A DNA stretch of 64,000 nt, from the NCBI RefSeq assembly GCF_029931775.1, contig NC_079316.1, positions 62,870,064-62,934,063 on the forward strand, read 5' to 3'. The notes under the pieces are model-generated. The model searched no databases and was not told the origin of the DNA. It was given only the letters and a program-made list of their open reading frames with translations. A program made the position numbers and the translations under genes. Below are positions 46,452-56,629 of the stretch, piece after piece. This stretch comes from Euleptes europaea. Lineage: Eukaryota; Chordata; Lepidosauria; Squamata; Sphaerodactylidae. Positions within the stretch are counted from its first letter, which is position 1; each line of letters starts with the position of its first letter.

Positions 46452-47811
46452 TCTGCAGGGCATGTAAGGCCATTCTATTCCGTCAGGCTTTGGGTTAAAT
46501 TTTGTGAACTTCCACTGCCTGTACCTGGAAACTGCTGAATGGCTTATTCTTCAGGAATTTGTTTATTTATATTTATTCAATGAATCTTTCATTGTTTTTG
46601 TTTGACTAGCTAGTGCTGTTTTAATGTTTAGACATGTTGTATTGAATGCTTATTGTGTAATGTTTTGTATACTGCTCTGAGACTGTATAGGAGAGGATGT
46701 GGTAAAAAAAATTTTAACAAAATAAAACAAAAATAAAATTGTTCATAAAACAATCTTGACAAAAGCCCCTCTATGGGAGAATACAGGAGTGGACTAATTT
46801 CACAGCCAAAGTCAAAAACACATAACTTGTAACTGTTCCCCACTAATACCAAGATCCCAAACTGGATCATCTTGCATCCCAGATGCCTGGGGAGAAAGGC
46901 GGCCATATACAAATAAATAAATAAATAAATAAGTAAATAAAAAGGTGCTTAGATCTGACGCTTGTTCACTGTGTAGTGTTGAATATCACCCATTGGTGTG
47001 TCAATTGCATTAGATCTTTTCAACCATGACAACGGTCAGATCTGACTATAAAATCTGGCAATATTAGTTTTTCAGAATCTTCTGTTCAATTTTTTTGGGT
47101 GTGAGATGAGAAGATAACATGATGCCTTGCCCATTTGTAGGAGCTTGTCCAATTGCCCTTTATTCATTACAGCAATTCCTGTTACACCAGCTGTCTCCCC
47201 ATAAGCTTCCTGTAGCTCGTTGATCAGGGCCCTACATTTGGCAGGGTATCAACCTGTTGCAGCAGCAACCATGTCCGCAAAGTCCTTTTTTCTGGGACAT
47301 TTAGTTCCTTCCATCTGTTAGCTGGCTCCCAACTAGAAGATTTGGATGTAGTGACCTTTCCCCAAAGTGTTCTTTTATGGGAATTATTTCTGCAGGGTTC
47401 AAGCTGTCCTTACATGTGTTCCAGGGACAGAACATGTAAGAGATTACGTACTTTGAGGCTGTTAACTTGACTAATTACTATTATTCATAACGGAGTTTCT
47501 GATAATGCATTTGCATATGAAACATTTGACAGCCAAGAGGAACAGAAGAGTGTCCAAACACTCAGAATCACTTGGGCATCAGTGACAAAGAATATGCCAT
47601 GATTTCAGTGGAGTCAAAATATTATTCCTCATGGAGACACAGGTTTGCAAAGTTATTGGACCACCCTACTACTGGTAAGTTTGTCTTATGATAATTATTT
47701 TTATAGCCATCATTAAAACAATTTTCTGGCAGTATCATTATTATCAGCATATAGTTGGGAAACCCAGCTATAAATCCCCACTGTGCACTCTACACAACTG
47801 ATGAAGTCTGA

Positions 47812-48031
47812 CTCAGGGGCTGTGGCTCAGTGGTAGAGCAGTGGTAGAGCATCTGCTTGGCATGCAAAAAGTCCCAGGGTCAATCCCCGACATCTCCGGT
47901 TAAAGGGACCAGGCAGGTAGGGGATGTGAAAGACCCCTGCCTGAGGCCTTGGAGAGCCGATGCCAATCTGAGTAGACAATACTGACTTTGATGGACCATT
48001 CAGTATGAAGCAGCTTCATGTGTTCATGTGA
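47812..48031 (+). mobile_element. tRNA-derived SINE (GCATCTGCTTGGCATGC family)
   Basis: Head GGCTGTGGCTCAGTGGTAGA, B box AGGGTCAATCCC, body GATGTGAAAGACCCCTGCCT, end CAGCTTCATGTGTTCATGTG. A 12-bp stretch of the head (GTGGTAGAGCA) is doubled. Confidence 0.8.
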
Positions 48032-48100
48032 CTCAAAGCTTATGCTGAAACAAAATTTAGTTAATCTTTAAGGTGCCACAAGACTCCTGTTTCTTCAAAC
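48031..48100 (+). repeat. 3' fragment of the TTAGTCTTTAAGGTGC repeat family
   Basis: AAGCTTATGCTGAAACAAA then TTAATCTTTAAGGTGCCACA, matching the 3' half of the repeats at 1798 and 23724. It follows a tRNA SINE directly. Confidence 0.5.
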
Positions 48101-48589
48101 CAATTAAGAAAAAGCTTTGCCTTGAAGTTATGTGCAGGCTCTACCAACACATTCTAACTTCTCCAACCAAGAATATAAGTAAGTTCTTTCCTGCCATACC
48201 TCATTGATGCTCAACTCCTGATGTCCTATGTCTCTTAAGTGGAACCTGCTTTGCTTCCGAAGTGCAAAATTATGGCTCATTGTGCTGGTTTTCTGGGTCA
48301 GGACTTGGCATCTCGGGGAAAGGGTTTCTTTTGCCAACCAACTTGTTTCTTATCCCACAAATGGTTGGTCAGTGACTAATCATGTAACTAGGTGCAGTGG
48401 TGTGCCCAGCTGGGTAAAGGCCAACAGGACTAATTTCTAAGTAAATGTGCATAGTATTGGGCTATAATCTTAACTGTATTTACTTTGAAGTAATTCGTAC
48501 GAAACTGTAGGACTGACTGCCAATCCCATTTAGGACGGGAGTGTAACTGTTCCCCAGAAGGGTATAAGCCTGGAGCCGGGGCTGGGCTC

Positions 48590-49250
48590 CCATTCGATGG
48601 AGACCACTGCGCCAACTCCAGCCGCTTCTTGGGTGAACCAGGTGACTTCCCCTGCGCTGGCTGCCCCCATGGCGAGCCAGGTGGCTTCCTCCACCTCCCA
48701 GGTTGGCCCAACACCCCCTGGGACTCACCTGCAGAGGCTGGCATGGGACAAACCTACAGAAGTGGCATGGGACAAACCTACACAAGTGGCAGGAAAACAC
48801 AAGTGTCGGTGACGTCATCACTAGGGAATGCCCAGGGCCAGGGCAGCTTGATTGGGTGAGTGACAACCCAGTAGGTGGCGGATTAAGGGGGGAGAAGACG
48901 GATCATGGAGGCGATTGGGGCAGCTGGGGGAGGAGCTGTCAGGGTATAAAAGGATGGTTCTGGAGGCAGGCCTGGGAGGAAGCAGCAACTGGCTGTCCCT
49001 GAATGTGGAGGGGCTGTGGCCAGTCGAGAGGAGGAGGAACAAGATGGTGCAACCCCCTTCCCACTCATTCTGAGGCCTGTGGGAACCTTCCTCTGTGGGG
49101 AAAAAGGGGTGCTCAAGATGGAGGAGTGCCAGGAGACCGCTCTGGAGCAGACTGTACCTCACAGTATACCTAACTGTACATTCATATATTATGAAACTAC
49201 TTGAAATGGTCATCCCCTGCCCTGTCCTGGCTTCTTTTGGATGCTGCAGC
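48590..49250 (+). other. GC-rich promoter-like block, possible LTR-element remnant
   Basis: Contains a near-perfect duplicated 24-bp unit (48736-48783), a CRE-like TGACGTCA at 48810-48817 and a TATA-like GTATAAAAGG at about 48944-48953. TG at 48804 after a purine-rich run could be an LTR border. The family and ends are not resolved; short ORFs here are not recognised. Confidence 0.35.
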
Positions 49251-49315
49251 AAGAGCTGTTCACTATGTTCTCCTTACATCTCTGGATCAAAGAAATGGGT
49301 CTCAGTTCTAGTTTG

Positions 49316-49455
49316 TTGCAAAAAAAAGTCCCATGGTATCTTATAGACCAACACAATTATGAGCCAGGCACATCTTGCATCATCGGAGGAAACTCACAAA
49401 AGGTTTGCTGCAATAAATTGCATTTAGTCGTCTTCAGGTGCCTCTGGACCTCCAC
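49316..49455. repeat. Inverted pair of a related repeat
   Basis: The left part reads antisense (AAAGTCCCATGGTATCTTA) and the right part sense (AATAAATTGCATTTAGTC, then CAGGTGCCTCTGGAC). This is the same head-to-head arrangement as at 2020 and 23790, more diverged. Confidence 0.45.
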
Positions 49456-50279
49456 CATGACACGGTCACTGAATGCAAATACGACATAGGCTTTATTTCA
49501 TTTGTAGTGAATGAAAGGCTACCTCTGTAGGATCACTTTTTATTTACCAGGAGAAGGAAACTGGAGGAGACTGCCGTTAATAAGCTGAGCTTTTATTTGT
49601 AAGGGGAAATGGCAACAACTGTGCGCAAATTACATTCAGAGTTTTTTAGATCAATCTCGTGCCAAGTCGCCCTCAGCTACCATTTCAGATCTAAATTTAG
49701 GGGCATTCTGACTTATGAAATACAACTCTGTCCAATGCCTGTTGTTAGGCAAGAGTGTAACCATCAAGCTTATTAAACATGAATGAACTAATCAGACAAA
49801 TTCAGTGGCTGTGCATGAGCATCTCATTAATGTTTCACTAAGGAGCACTAAGAGATAAAACAGGTTGCATTAGATTTAGGAATAATGGATGTTCTTTGGA
49901 TCAGAAGCCCAGTAATTTAAGGACCTTCCAGAAAACATGCTGGCTTAGAGACAACTTCAGAAACACCATTAATTGCATTTGGCTGCCGCATGTACATCTC
50001 TAACAGTGCAATCCTTTACAGAATCACTCCACTCAAATCAATGGTCTCAGTTTTATGCTGTTCTGTAAACTGTTTCATGCTTTCCCTTAGCTTGTTTTAA
50101 TTTCTTGTTGTTTTTATATTGATAGTTAATTGTTTTAATTGTAAGGTGCCTCAAGCAGGACTCCGAAGAGAACAGAAATCTCCTAAATAAATACAGCTAA
50201 GATGGAAGTAACTCTGCATATAAAATGCGCCGTAAATCTTGTAACATAACTTTCTCAAACATTTAAAATGCATTATAAC

Positions 50280-50484
50280 GAGGGTTGCCAACCTCCAGGT
50301 ACTAGCTGGAGATCTCCTGCTATTACAACTGGTCTCCAGCCGATAGAGATCAGTTCCCCTGGAGAAAATGGCCGCTTTGGCAATTGGACTGTATGGCATT
50401 GAAGTCCCTCCCCAAACCCTGCCCTCCTCAGGCTCCGTCCCCAAATACCTCCCGCCGGTGGCAAAGAGGGACCTGGAAACCCTA
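50280..50484 (+). mobile_element. hAT-type MITE (AGGGTTGCC family), 205 bp
   Basis: Perfect 8-bp duplication ATTATAAC at 50272-50279 and 50485-50492; ends GAGGGTTGCC and GGAAACCCTA. Confidence 0.85.
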
Positions 50485-50732
50485 ATTATAACTAATGTCT
50501 TTACATACAGTAAAGTTGTAATCCTCAGGACTCACCAATGTCCAACCCAGAAGCCTGATTTTGAGTGCTGTGATGCTACCCTGGAACAGAAAAATGGTAC
50601 AATTCCTATATTTAATTTTAATAAATGTTTTACTGAAAGTTCTGTTGACCATATAATAGAGCTAACTATAAAGATTCTGCAGCCCAAACACTGGATCTTG
50701 CAAGTCCTTCATTAGAAAATGAGACAGATGAG

Positions 50733-50862
50733 ATAGAATCATAGAGTTGGAAGGGACCACCAGGGTCATCTAGTCCAACCCCCTGCCCAATGCAGGAATT
50801 CCACAACTACCTCCCCCTCACACACCCAGTGACCCCTACTCCATGCCCAGAAGATGGCATGG
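50733..50862 (-). mobile_element. CR1 LINE 3' fragment
   Basis: The + strand reads ATAGAATCATAGAGTTGGAA and CATCTAGTCCAACCCCCTGC, the reverse of the classic CR1 3' end. No coding part remains. Confidence 0.8.
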
Positions 50863-51552
50863 AGATCTCACATCAAGTAATAATAATAAACCCTGTTCAT
50901 AATTATTTTAATGTTCTAGCATAAAACTGTGTGTGGTTCGAACCTGGATTACAGGCAGTTATGCATCTCTCTCATTTCTTTTTCTGTAATACATCTCCAA
51001 GAAGTCCATCAATTCCATAATTTTTTTGCCTGCCATTCCCTTCACATACTGGCTATTCTAGCTTCCCACCTACCCTCCAATACAGCTTAATTTAGAGATT
51101 TTTTAAAAAAATAGTTATATTTGGTTCTGTATTGAGCCACATTCAGCTGTAGATAGGTTGAAGATCTCTGTCCTTACCAGTCCTAACACATCAGGGATGA
51201 GGAGGGGTGTGTCTAAATTAGAGTGGAGTGTGTTCTCAGGTGGTTTGATCTCCAGCACAACATAGATGTCTCATTATCAAAATGGGTTCTCTGGAAAAGA
51301 ACAGTAGCTACAAATGCACAAATTTTTCATCATGTGCTGCAGTTTATGTACAGTCATGATGGACTTGCATGCAATAGGACCCTTTCTAAAGTGATGCTGC
51401 AGTTATAGAACATTTTCCTTTCTTTCCCAGGAAGCTTGGTGAGCTGATTTTCTCCTTACTTTTAGGGGCAGGTAACAGTTCATCATTAGATCCTGACCTT
51501 TTAAAAACTGTGGCATCTGTTCTCTTTACTGCTGCTGTCCTAAGGGAGCTGT

Positions 51553-51985
51553 TTATTGACTTCATTTATATCCTACCTTTCTTCCCAATGGGGACCCAAA
51601 GTGCCTTACATTGTTTTCTTCTGCTCATTTTATCCTCACAACAACCCTGTGAGGTAAGATAGACTGTGTGTGACTAGTAGGGTTGCCAGCCTCCAGGTGG
51701 TAGCTGGACATCTCTATTACAATGGATCTCCAGCTGATAGAGATCAGTTCCCATGGAGAAAATGGCCGCTTTGGCAATTGGACTCTATGGCATTGAAGTC
51801 CCTCCCTTCCCCAAACCCTTCCCTTCTTAGGTTCCACCCTGAAAATCTCCAGGTATTTCCCATCCTGGAGTTGGCCCTAGTGACTGGCCCAAGGTCACCC
51901 AGTAGAATTCCTTGGCAGAGTGGGGGTTTGAACCTCGATCTCCCAGAACCTAGTCCAACATGTTAACCACTACATTTTGCTGTGT
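51553..51985 (-). mobile_element. tRNA-derived SINE split by a hAT-type insertion
   Basis: Two SINE halves (51553-51677 and 51880-51985) that join across the MITE at 51678-51879. The head side reads GGGTTTGAACCTCGATCTCC and ACATGTTAACCACTACA. Confidence 0.75.
51678..51879 (+). mobile_element. hAT-type MITE inserted in a SINE, 202 bp
   Basis: 8-bp duplication GTGACTAG / GTGACTGG (7 of 8) at 51670-51677 and 51880-51887; ends TAGGGTTGCC and TTGGCCCTA. The interrupted tRNA SINE dates this insertion after the SINE. Confidence 0.85.
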
Positions 51986-52585
51986 CTTTATGTGATTTGT
52001 TTTTACCATTTAATTTTACACTCTTTAAAAAAAAAAGGTTTTCATTTCTAAGCCATGTCAGACACCTGCTTTGGTAAAGAAATGTGGGAGGGAGAGGAAC
52101 TTTTTTATTTACGTTATTTATAGTCTGCCTTTTTCACAGGGACTTAACGCAGATTACACATGTAATAAATATGCTGGTTTGTCATTTTCTTTATTGTCTC
52201 TGTCCCAATTATTAGTGCAATACATTTGGAAAATTCAGTTGCCTCCCAAAGAACAGTAATTATAAATACCTTTCAGCTGGAACAAGAGCTTATTCAACCT
52301 TCTGTTAGGAACCAATTCAAAAGACTAGTAAATACATTTGTTTGCTTCCCCTGCCTCTAATTATCAAGCTGGGTCTCATGTCACTGCAGAGGCAAACATG
52401 CGGATATTAGAGATGGAAATCCACATGCAGCTCAGAAATAATTATCTTATAATGTCCCACACTATAGCTTGGGAAAGATTTCCTTCTAAATAAAATAATT
52501 AAATGCTGGGAGCTTATATAGATTATATTTATTGGTAGCCAATGAACCTCAGGATTCTTTACAGGATACCAGGATACTTTCGGCT

Positions 52586-52772
52586 TATGCTGGAGATCTC
52601 CTGCTATTACAACTGATCTCCAGCTGATAGAGATCAGTTCACCTTGAGAAAATGGGCGCTTTGGCAATTGGACTCTGATGCATTGAAGTCCCTCCCCTCC
52701 CCAAACCACACCTTCCTCAGGCTCCGCCCCAAAAACCTCCAGGTATTTCCCAACCCGGAGCTGGCAACCTTA
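52586..52772 (+). mobile_element. hAT-type MITE (AGGGTTGCC family), 5' truncated
   Basis: TGGAGATCTCCTGCTATTAC, GCTTTGGCAATTGGACTCT and the end GGCAACCTTA. No left terminus. Confidence 0.7.
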
Positions 52773-54049
52773 GTTATTTGCCCTGGGTTAGAGGCGACTG
52801 GAAAGTGGGTTGTTTTCCTGCTTCCCCACAGAACTGTGACACGTTCATTTATCTCCTGGGCACGTTCATTTATCTTCCCCAGCATTCAGTCGAGTTTTCA
52901 CAAACCTGCTTTGCTGAGACATGTTGGGAAAGATCTCAGTAAAGCCTGGATAGCTGCAAGGCTGGTGGGAAAGTTTGGATTTTCTTGGCTACAAGGCAGC
53001 CATTTCCCCTATCCCCCCTGCCCACGGTGGCCATTTCTTCTCCCCGCCACCAGAGGACTTTAATTTTTTAAGAAACGGCCATTGAATATGCAGAGATATA
53101 AGGGGAAAGGAGTATCTCAGCAATGAAAGGGGATAGAGGTTTACTTTTTTTAAATGAAAGCTGGGAATTCAGAGAACCTGTAAACTGTACATTATATATA
53201 ACTGTATAATGCACAGTTATAATGTTATATCAATATAGGCATATTCAATTGCTGATTATTTAAAAAGAATGAAAGGGGAGGAGGGACAGCTGCTGAAAGG
53301 GACGGGGGCAAGAAAGAATTATGTCTCAACCTCTTTTTTTCCAGTTTATAAAATGGGACTAATAATAGGAAGATCTTGTAATCTTGCTTGGGTAACTAAC
53401 TTGGCATCAGGAACATTCAAAGATTTGGTGTTACCTTTTTTCTGCTTGGGACTGGAATAGAAAATAAAGCCAAAGCCATACAAAACGAGTCATTTGACAT
53501 TAATTCACACTCACAGGTTTTCATTAACATGCCTTCAGTAAATAAACAGCCATTCAGAGTCATTTCCTTCTGCAGCTGCGGCCCATTAGCAACACTTTAG
53601 AGAAGACCCAATTCCAACCACTGAGAGATGAGAGACAAACTTGTACAAATTTCAAATACCTTTATTGGCATAGTAAACTTGTACAAAGAAATGCCGTTCT
53701 CTCTTCAGCACCACAGGCACCCTGAGCAGGACTATAAATAAGGCCAGCTTATTTAATATGTAATGAAGTTTCTTACCATGTAGAAGACAAGTATAAAATA
53801 TTGAGTAATGCTGCCAGATTCTCAATGGATAGAGACTAAATAATATTCTACTAGTGACGTATGGATGTACAGCATAATTTCATGCTGCAGTCGTGCAAAC
53901 AGGGATAGAATGGCAACTTCCTACAACACACATTCTGCCATGTTGCTGTTCTAGCAGTCTTTGCAAGGAGAGGCAGTCACTGTGGTATACTTATCACTGT
54001 GGTATACACTGGTAGCTGCCTCCTCAGAGGCTTCTTGGATGCTGAAAAG

Positions 54050-54385
54050 GAAAAAAAATGGTTAAAAATAAATAAAAAGAAAACGCCCCATTGCCATCAA
54101 GGGGGCTGCGCCACCGAAAAAGGTAGTGCAGCAACGCTGTAGTACGAGGGGGTATTCCTGGGGTGAAAGGAACGTCCCTCATGCCAGCGTAGGCTTCCCC
54201 TTCCGGGAATTCCTGCCAACATGGCTGCAATGGTGGCAGGGGCCAACGCAGCTCCGCGGCTCCCTGTCAGCGGCGTGCTTGCCCCTGGGACAGCGCATGT
54301 GCCCCTTATCCTGGGTTAAAGGGGCACTTATGCCAGCGGGGGTCATGCCAGATCCTAAGAAGCTTCACCCCCCACTTCAGGATCG
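54050..54385. repeat. Relative of the 34759 element, ends lost
   Basis: GGTCATGCCAGATCCTAAGA and CCCCCACTTCAGGATCGCAG parallel GGTCACGCCACCTCCTAAGC and CCCCCAACCTCAGGAATGGG of the intron 15 copy. The terminal repeats are not recognisable. Confidence 0.5.
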
Positions 54386-55233
54386 CAGCCTTAGAAAGGT
54401 TCAGCTCTGCTCATGATTGAACTGTTGCTGTACTATATTTGGTACCATTAAACATTTCCCATTAGATCTTGCTTCCATTGGCGCTCATGACAGTTCTTGT
54501 CGCCCCTTCTGCAACTGACCACTTTCATGATACCAGGACTCATGAGCATTCATCTACTGGGGAAGAAATTGGCACTTTTGTGTCAAATGCCTGCTTGCTT
54601 TAGGATATGTGTTGCTTTAGGACTGCAACTTCCAATATTAAGGCAAGATCCTAAATTAATACAAAGCAGGATACTTGCTCAGAACTTGGTCAAAACTCAA
54701 GCCTTAGATCTTGACAATATCATACAGCAGACATCATGCTGAACAGATTTTCTCTATCATGACTACCAAATCTTCCACCCCTAGGAGTACTTCTGCCGCT
54801 TTGAAAAGAACTCTGTGACCCTGAGTGGTGCATTTTGTGCCGCAGTTGAAGGAAATAATAGGCTAAGACCAGGTTGGAGAGAAGCAGGCCATAGGTATTC
54901 TTCTTGAAAAGACTCTGAAGAAGCAGTTAAGATTAATGGACTAAACAACTGGTCAGTGTCATATAATTATTTTCAGTCATGGAGCAGAGGTGCGACCACT
55001 ATCCAAGTGATGGTTAACAGGAAAGGAGAAGCAACCGCTTTCCAAGTCAGTTTGTCAGAACGCAGCAGCTCCTCTGTGCTCAGAGTGATATATTGTCTCT
55101 AAAAAAATCCTTCCATTTCTGCTGGGCAATAGAGTATGAAGCATGTGCACGCCTACAGTGACCAAGAAATATAAGTTATGGATAAACATTGCATACAGTG
55201 GGGAGGAGACGCGGAACGCCGTCTGGATGTCTT

Positions 55234-55267
55234 GCGTTTTCGCCGCCCCCGCGGGCGGCTTCTTCAG
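55234..55267 (-). repeat. Second hammerhead-like core in a dispersed repeat
   Basis: The - strand reads CTGAAGA, then GCCGCC-CGCGGG-GGCGGC, then GAAAA. The stem is perfect and very GC-rich in an AT-rich setting. The surrounding 55200-55450 has the look of a retroelement end. The GTC triplet is not found next to GAAAA. Confidence 0.5.
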
Positions 55268-55565
55268 CTCTCCTCCCGACTTTCGTTCCCTCCATGCAAG
55301 CGAAAGATACACTGTCATGAACTTTTATAGAGTCTTCCTGACTTCATATTGAAATACATTTACTGAATTGAACATATTTATTGACTTGAACCTATCAACT
55401 TTTTAGACTATTATTGTTAGTTTAGTTTATAAGTTTTCGTTTTCAACACTCTTTGCACTTTCACTGTTGTAATTGTCCAATACATGTTTTTGCAAATTGA
55501 TTGTTTGAGCCTTGTACTATTGTTTCCTCAGCCAGACTTTGCTAGTACTAGCGCATAATTCTCTC

Positions 55566-55765
55566 AACTGCCAGGTACTAGCTGGAGCTCTCCTGCTAAT
55601 TCAACTGATCTCCAGCTGATAGAGATCAGATCCCCTGGAGAAAATGGCCGCTTTGGCAATTGACCTCTATGGCATAGAAGCCCCTCCCCTCCCCAAACCC
55701 CGCCCTTCTCAGGCTCCGCCCCAAAAATCTCCGCCAGTGGCAAAGAGGGACCTGGCAACCCTAGA
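55566..55765 (+). mobile_element. hAT-type MITE (AGGGTTGCC family)
   Basis: Left end eroded (CAACTGCCAGGTACTAGC), right end GGCAACCCTA intact. No clear duplication. Confidence 0.75.
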
Positions 55766-55810
55766 TGTCATTGATTGTTTATGTTCTAAAGGCAGGACTG
55801 TAAAGGTCTC

Positions 55811-55904
55811 CTGACTGTACATTGAACGCAGGATGGAAGTCAATGGGATTTTCCCGCCTGACTATACATTAAACGCAGGATGGAAGTCAATGGGATTTTT
55901 CTGC
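55811..55904 (+). repeat. 47-bp direct duplication
   Basis: CTGACTGTACATTGAACGCA... and CTGACTATACATTAAACGCA... start at 55811 and 55858; about 93 percent alike. Intergenic. Confidence 0.8.
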
Positions 55905-56181
55905 CAGCTGTGATGGAAGTACCCTTGAATACAGAAAATAAACACCCCATCATCTGTTTATCTGTGTGTGATTAAATCCACTTTTTAAATAACTTCCAAC
56001 CTATTTATATGGAAGGATTTAAACATGAGGGAAAAAAAATCCAAGCAAAGTAAGCATTCAAGCATTTCGACTAAGCTCATTACTAATTCCCCCCTTTTAT
56101 ATTTTCGCACCCCGCTATTGCTGTGATAAGAGATTTCTGCTCAGAGACAGCCCCCGTCGAAAAGGCCGGCCGGAACCAACA

Positions 56182-56200
56182 AACTACAACTCCCAGAAAG
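56182..56200 (+). promoter_or_regulatory. ZNF143/THAP11 SBS2-type motif, site 1
   Basis: ACTACAACTCCCAGAAAGC is a near-perfect match to the known ACTACAA-TTCCCAG-ATGC element of ZNF143-bound housekeeping promoters. It lies about 320 bp before the TRUB1 ATG. Confidence 0.7.
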
Positions 56201-56231
56201 CCTTTCAACCTTTCCCTGCCTGACGACACAA

Positions 56232-56250
56232 ACTGCAAATCCCACAATCC
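56232..56250 (+). promoter_or_regulatory. ZNF143-like motif, site 2 (degenerate)
   Basis: ACTGCAAATCCCACAATCC has the same spacing and direction as site 1, 50 bp downstream, but is weaker. Confidence 0.45.
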
Positions 56251-56520
56251 CCCGCGGTTGGGCTCGCTTCCTTTCCCCCGCGCCCTCGAGAGGCATGGTG
56301 GCTTCTAGAGCGCTTTGCAGTCCCCCCCCCGCCCTGCAGAACCAGGTGGTTAGAAAATGCGGCTCTGTCTTCTGCGGCAAAATTAGTCTCAGGGACGCAT
56401 TAAAAGGATTGACTGCATTTGTTCCAGCATAAGCTTCCTTGCGTCAGCGCTCCTTTCCAGTAGCTACCGCCAAAGAAGACCACTCTGCAGCGTTGTTGTG
56501 TTTTTCCTCTTGTACTGAAC

Positions 56521-56629
56521 ATGGCTGCTGCTAAGCTTTTGTCTTTTAGCGGGCTGTTTGCTGTGTATAAACCCAAAGGGCCAACTTCAGCAGATGTGCT
56601 GAACCATCTTAAGGCGAAGCTGTTGGCAG
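56521..56629 (+). CDS. TRUB1: TRUB1 coding exon 1 (residues 1-36)
   Basis: Begins [20 protein letters not shown] and ends LKAKLLA plus one base; donor gtacca. A short Ala/Lys/Leu leader precedes the synthase motif I. Confidence 0.92.

Larger units (their letters stand above)
40871..56099. other. FHIP2A-TRUB1 intergenic region
   Basis: 15.2 kb without a convincing host gene. Contains the chimeric and 5S SINEs (41796, 43383), tRNA SINEs, six AGGGTTGCC MITE copies (44597-55765), L2-like and CR1 pieces, and the GC-rich block at 48590. The stretches 46950-47800, 49460-50270, 50870-51550 and 52780-54040 show nothing I can name. Confidence 0.65.
56100..56520 (+). promoter_or_regulatory. TRUB1 promoter / 5' region
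   Basis: GC-rich, CpG-containing, TATA-less block directly upstream of the TRUB1 ATG. Two motifs resembling the ZNF143 (Staf) SBS2 site are listed separately. The transcription start is not determinable here. Confidence 0.65.

Noticed and set aside
46900-46945. AAATAAATAAAT run as a regulatory element
   Set aside because: It is the simple-sequence tail of a SINE or LINE remnant.
48597-48812. 71-codon ORF beginning METTAPTPAASWVNQ
   Set aside because: Short, low-complexity, overlapping the duplicated 24-bp unit; no family recognised.
53640-53760. Possible LINE 3' end (AATACCTTTATTGGCATAG, reverse of an RTE-like tail)
   Set aside because: Only one short motif; not enough to assign a family or borders.
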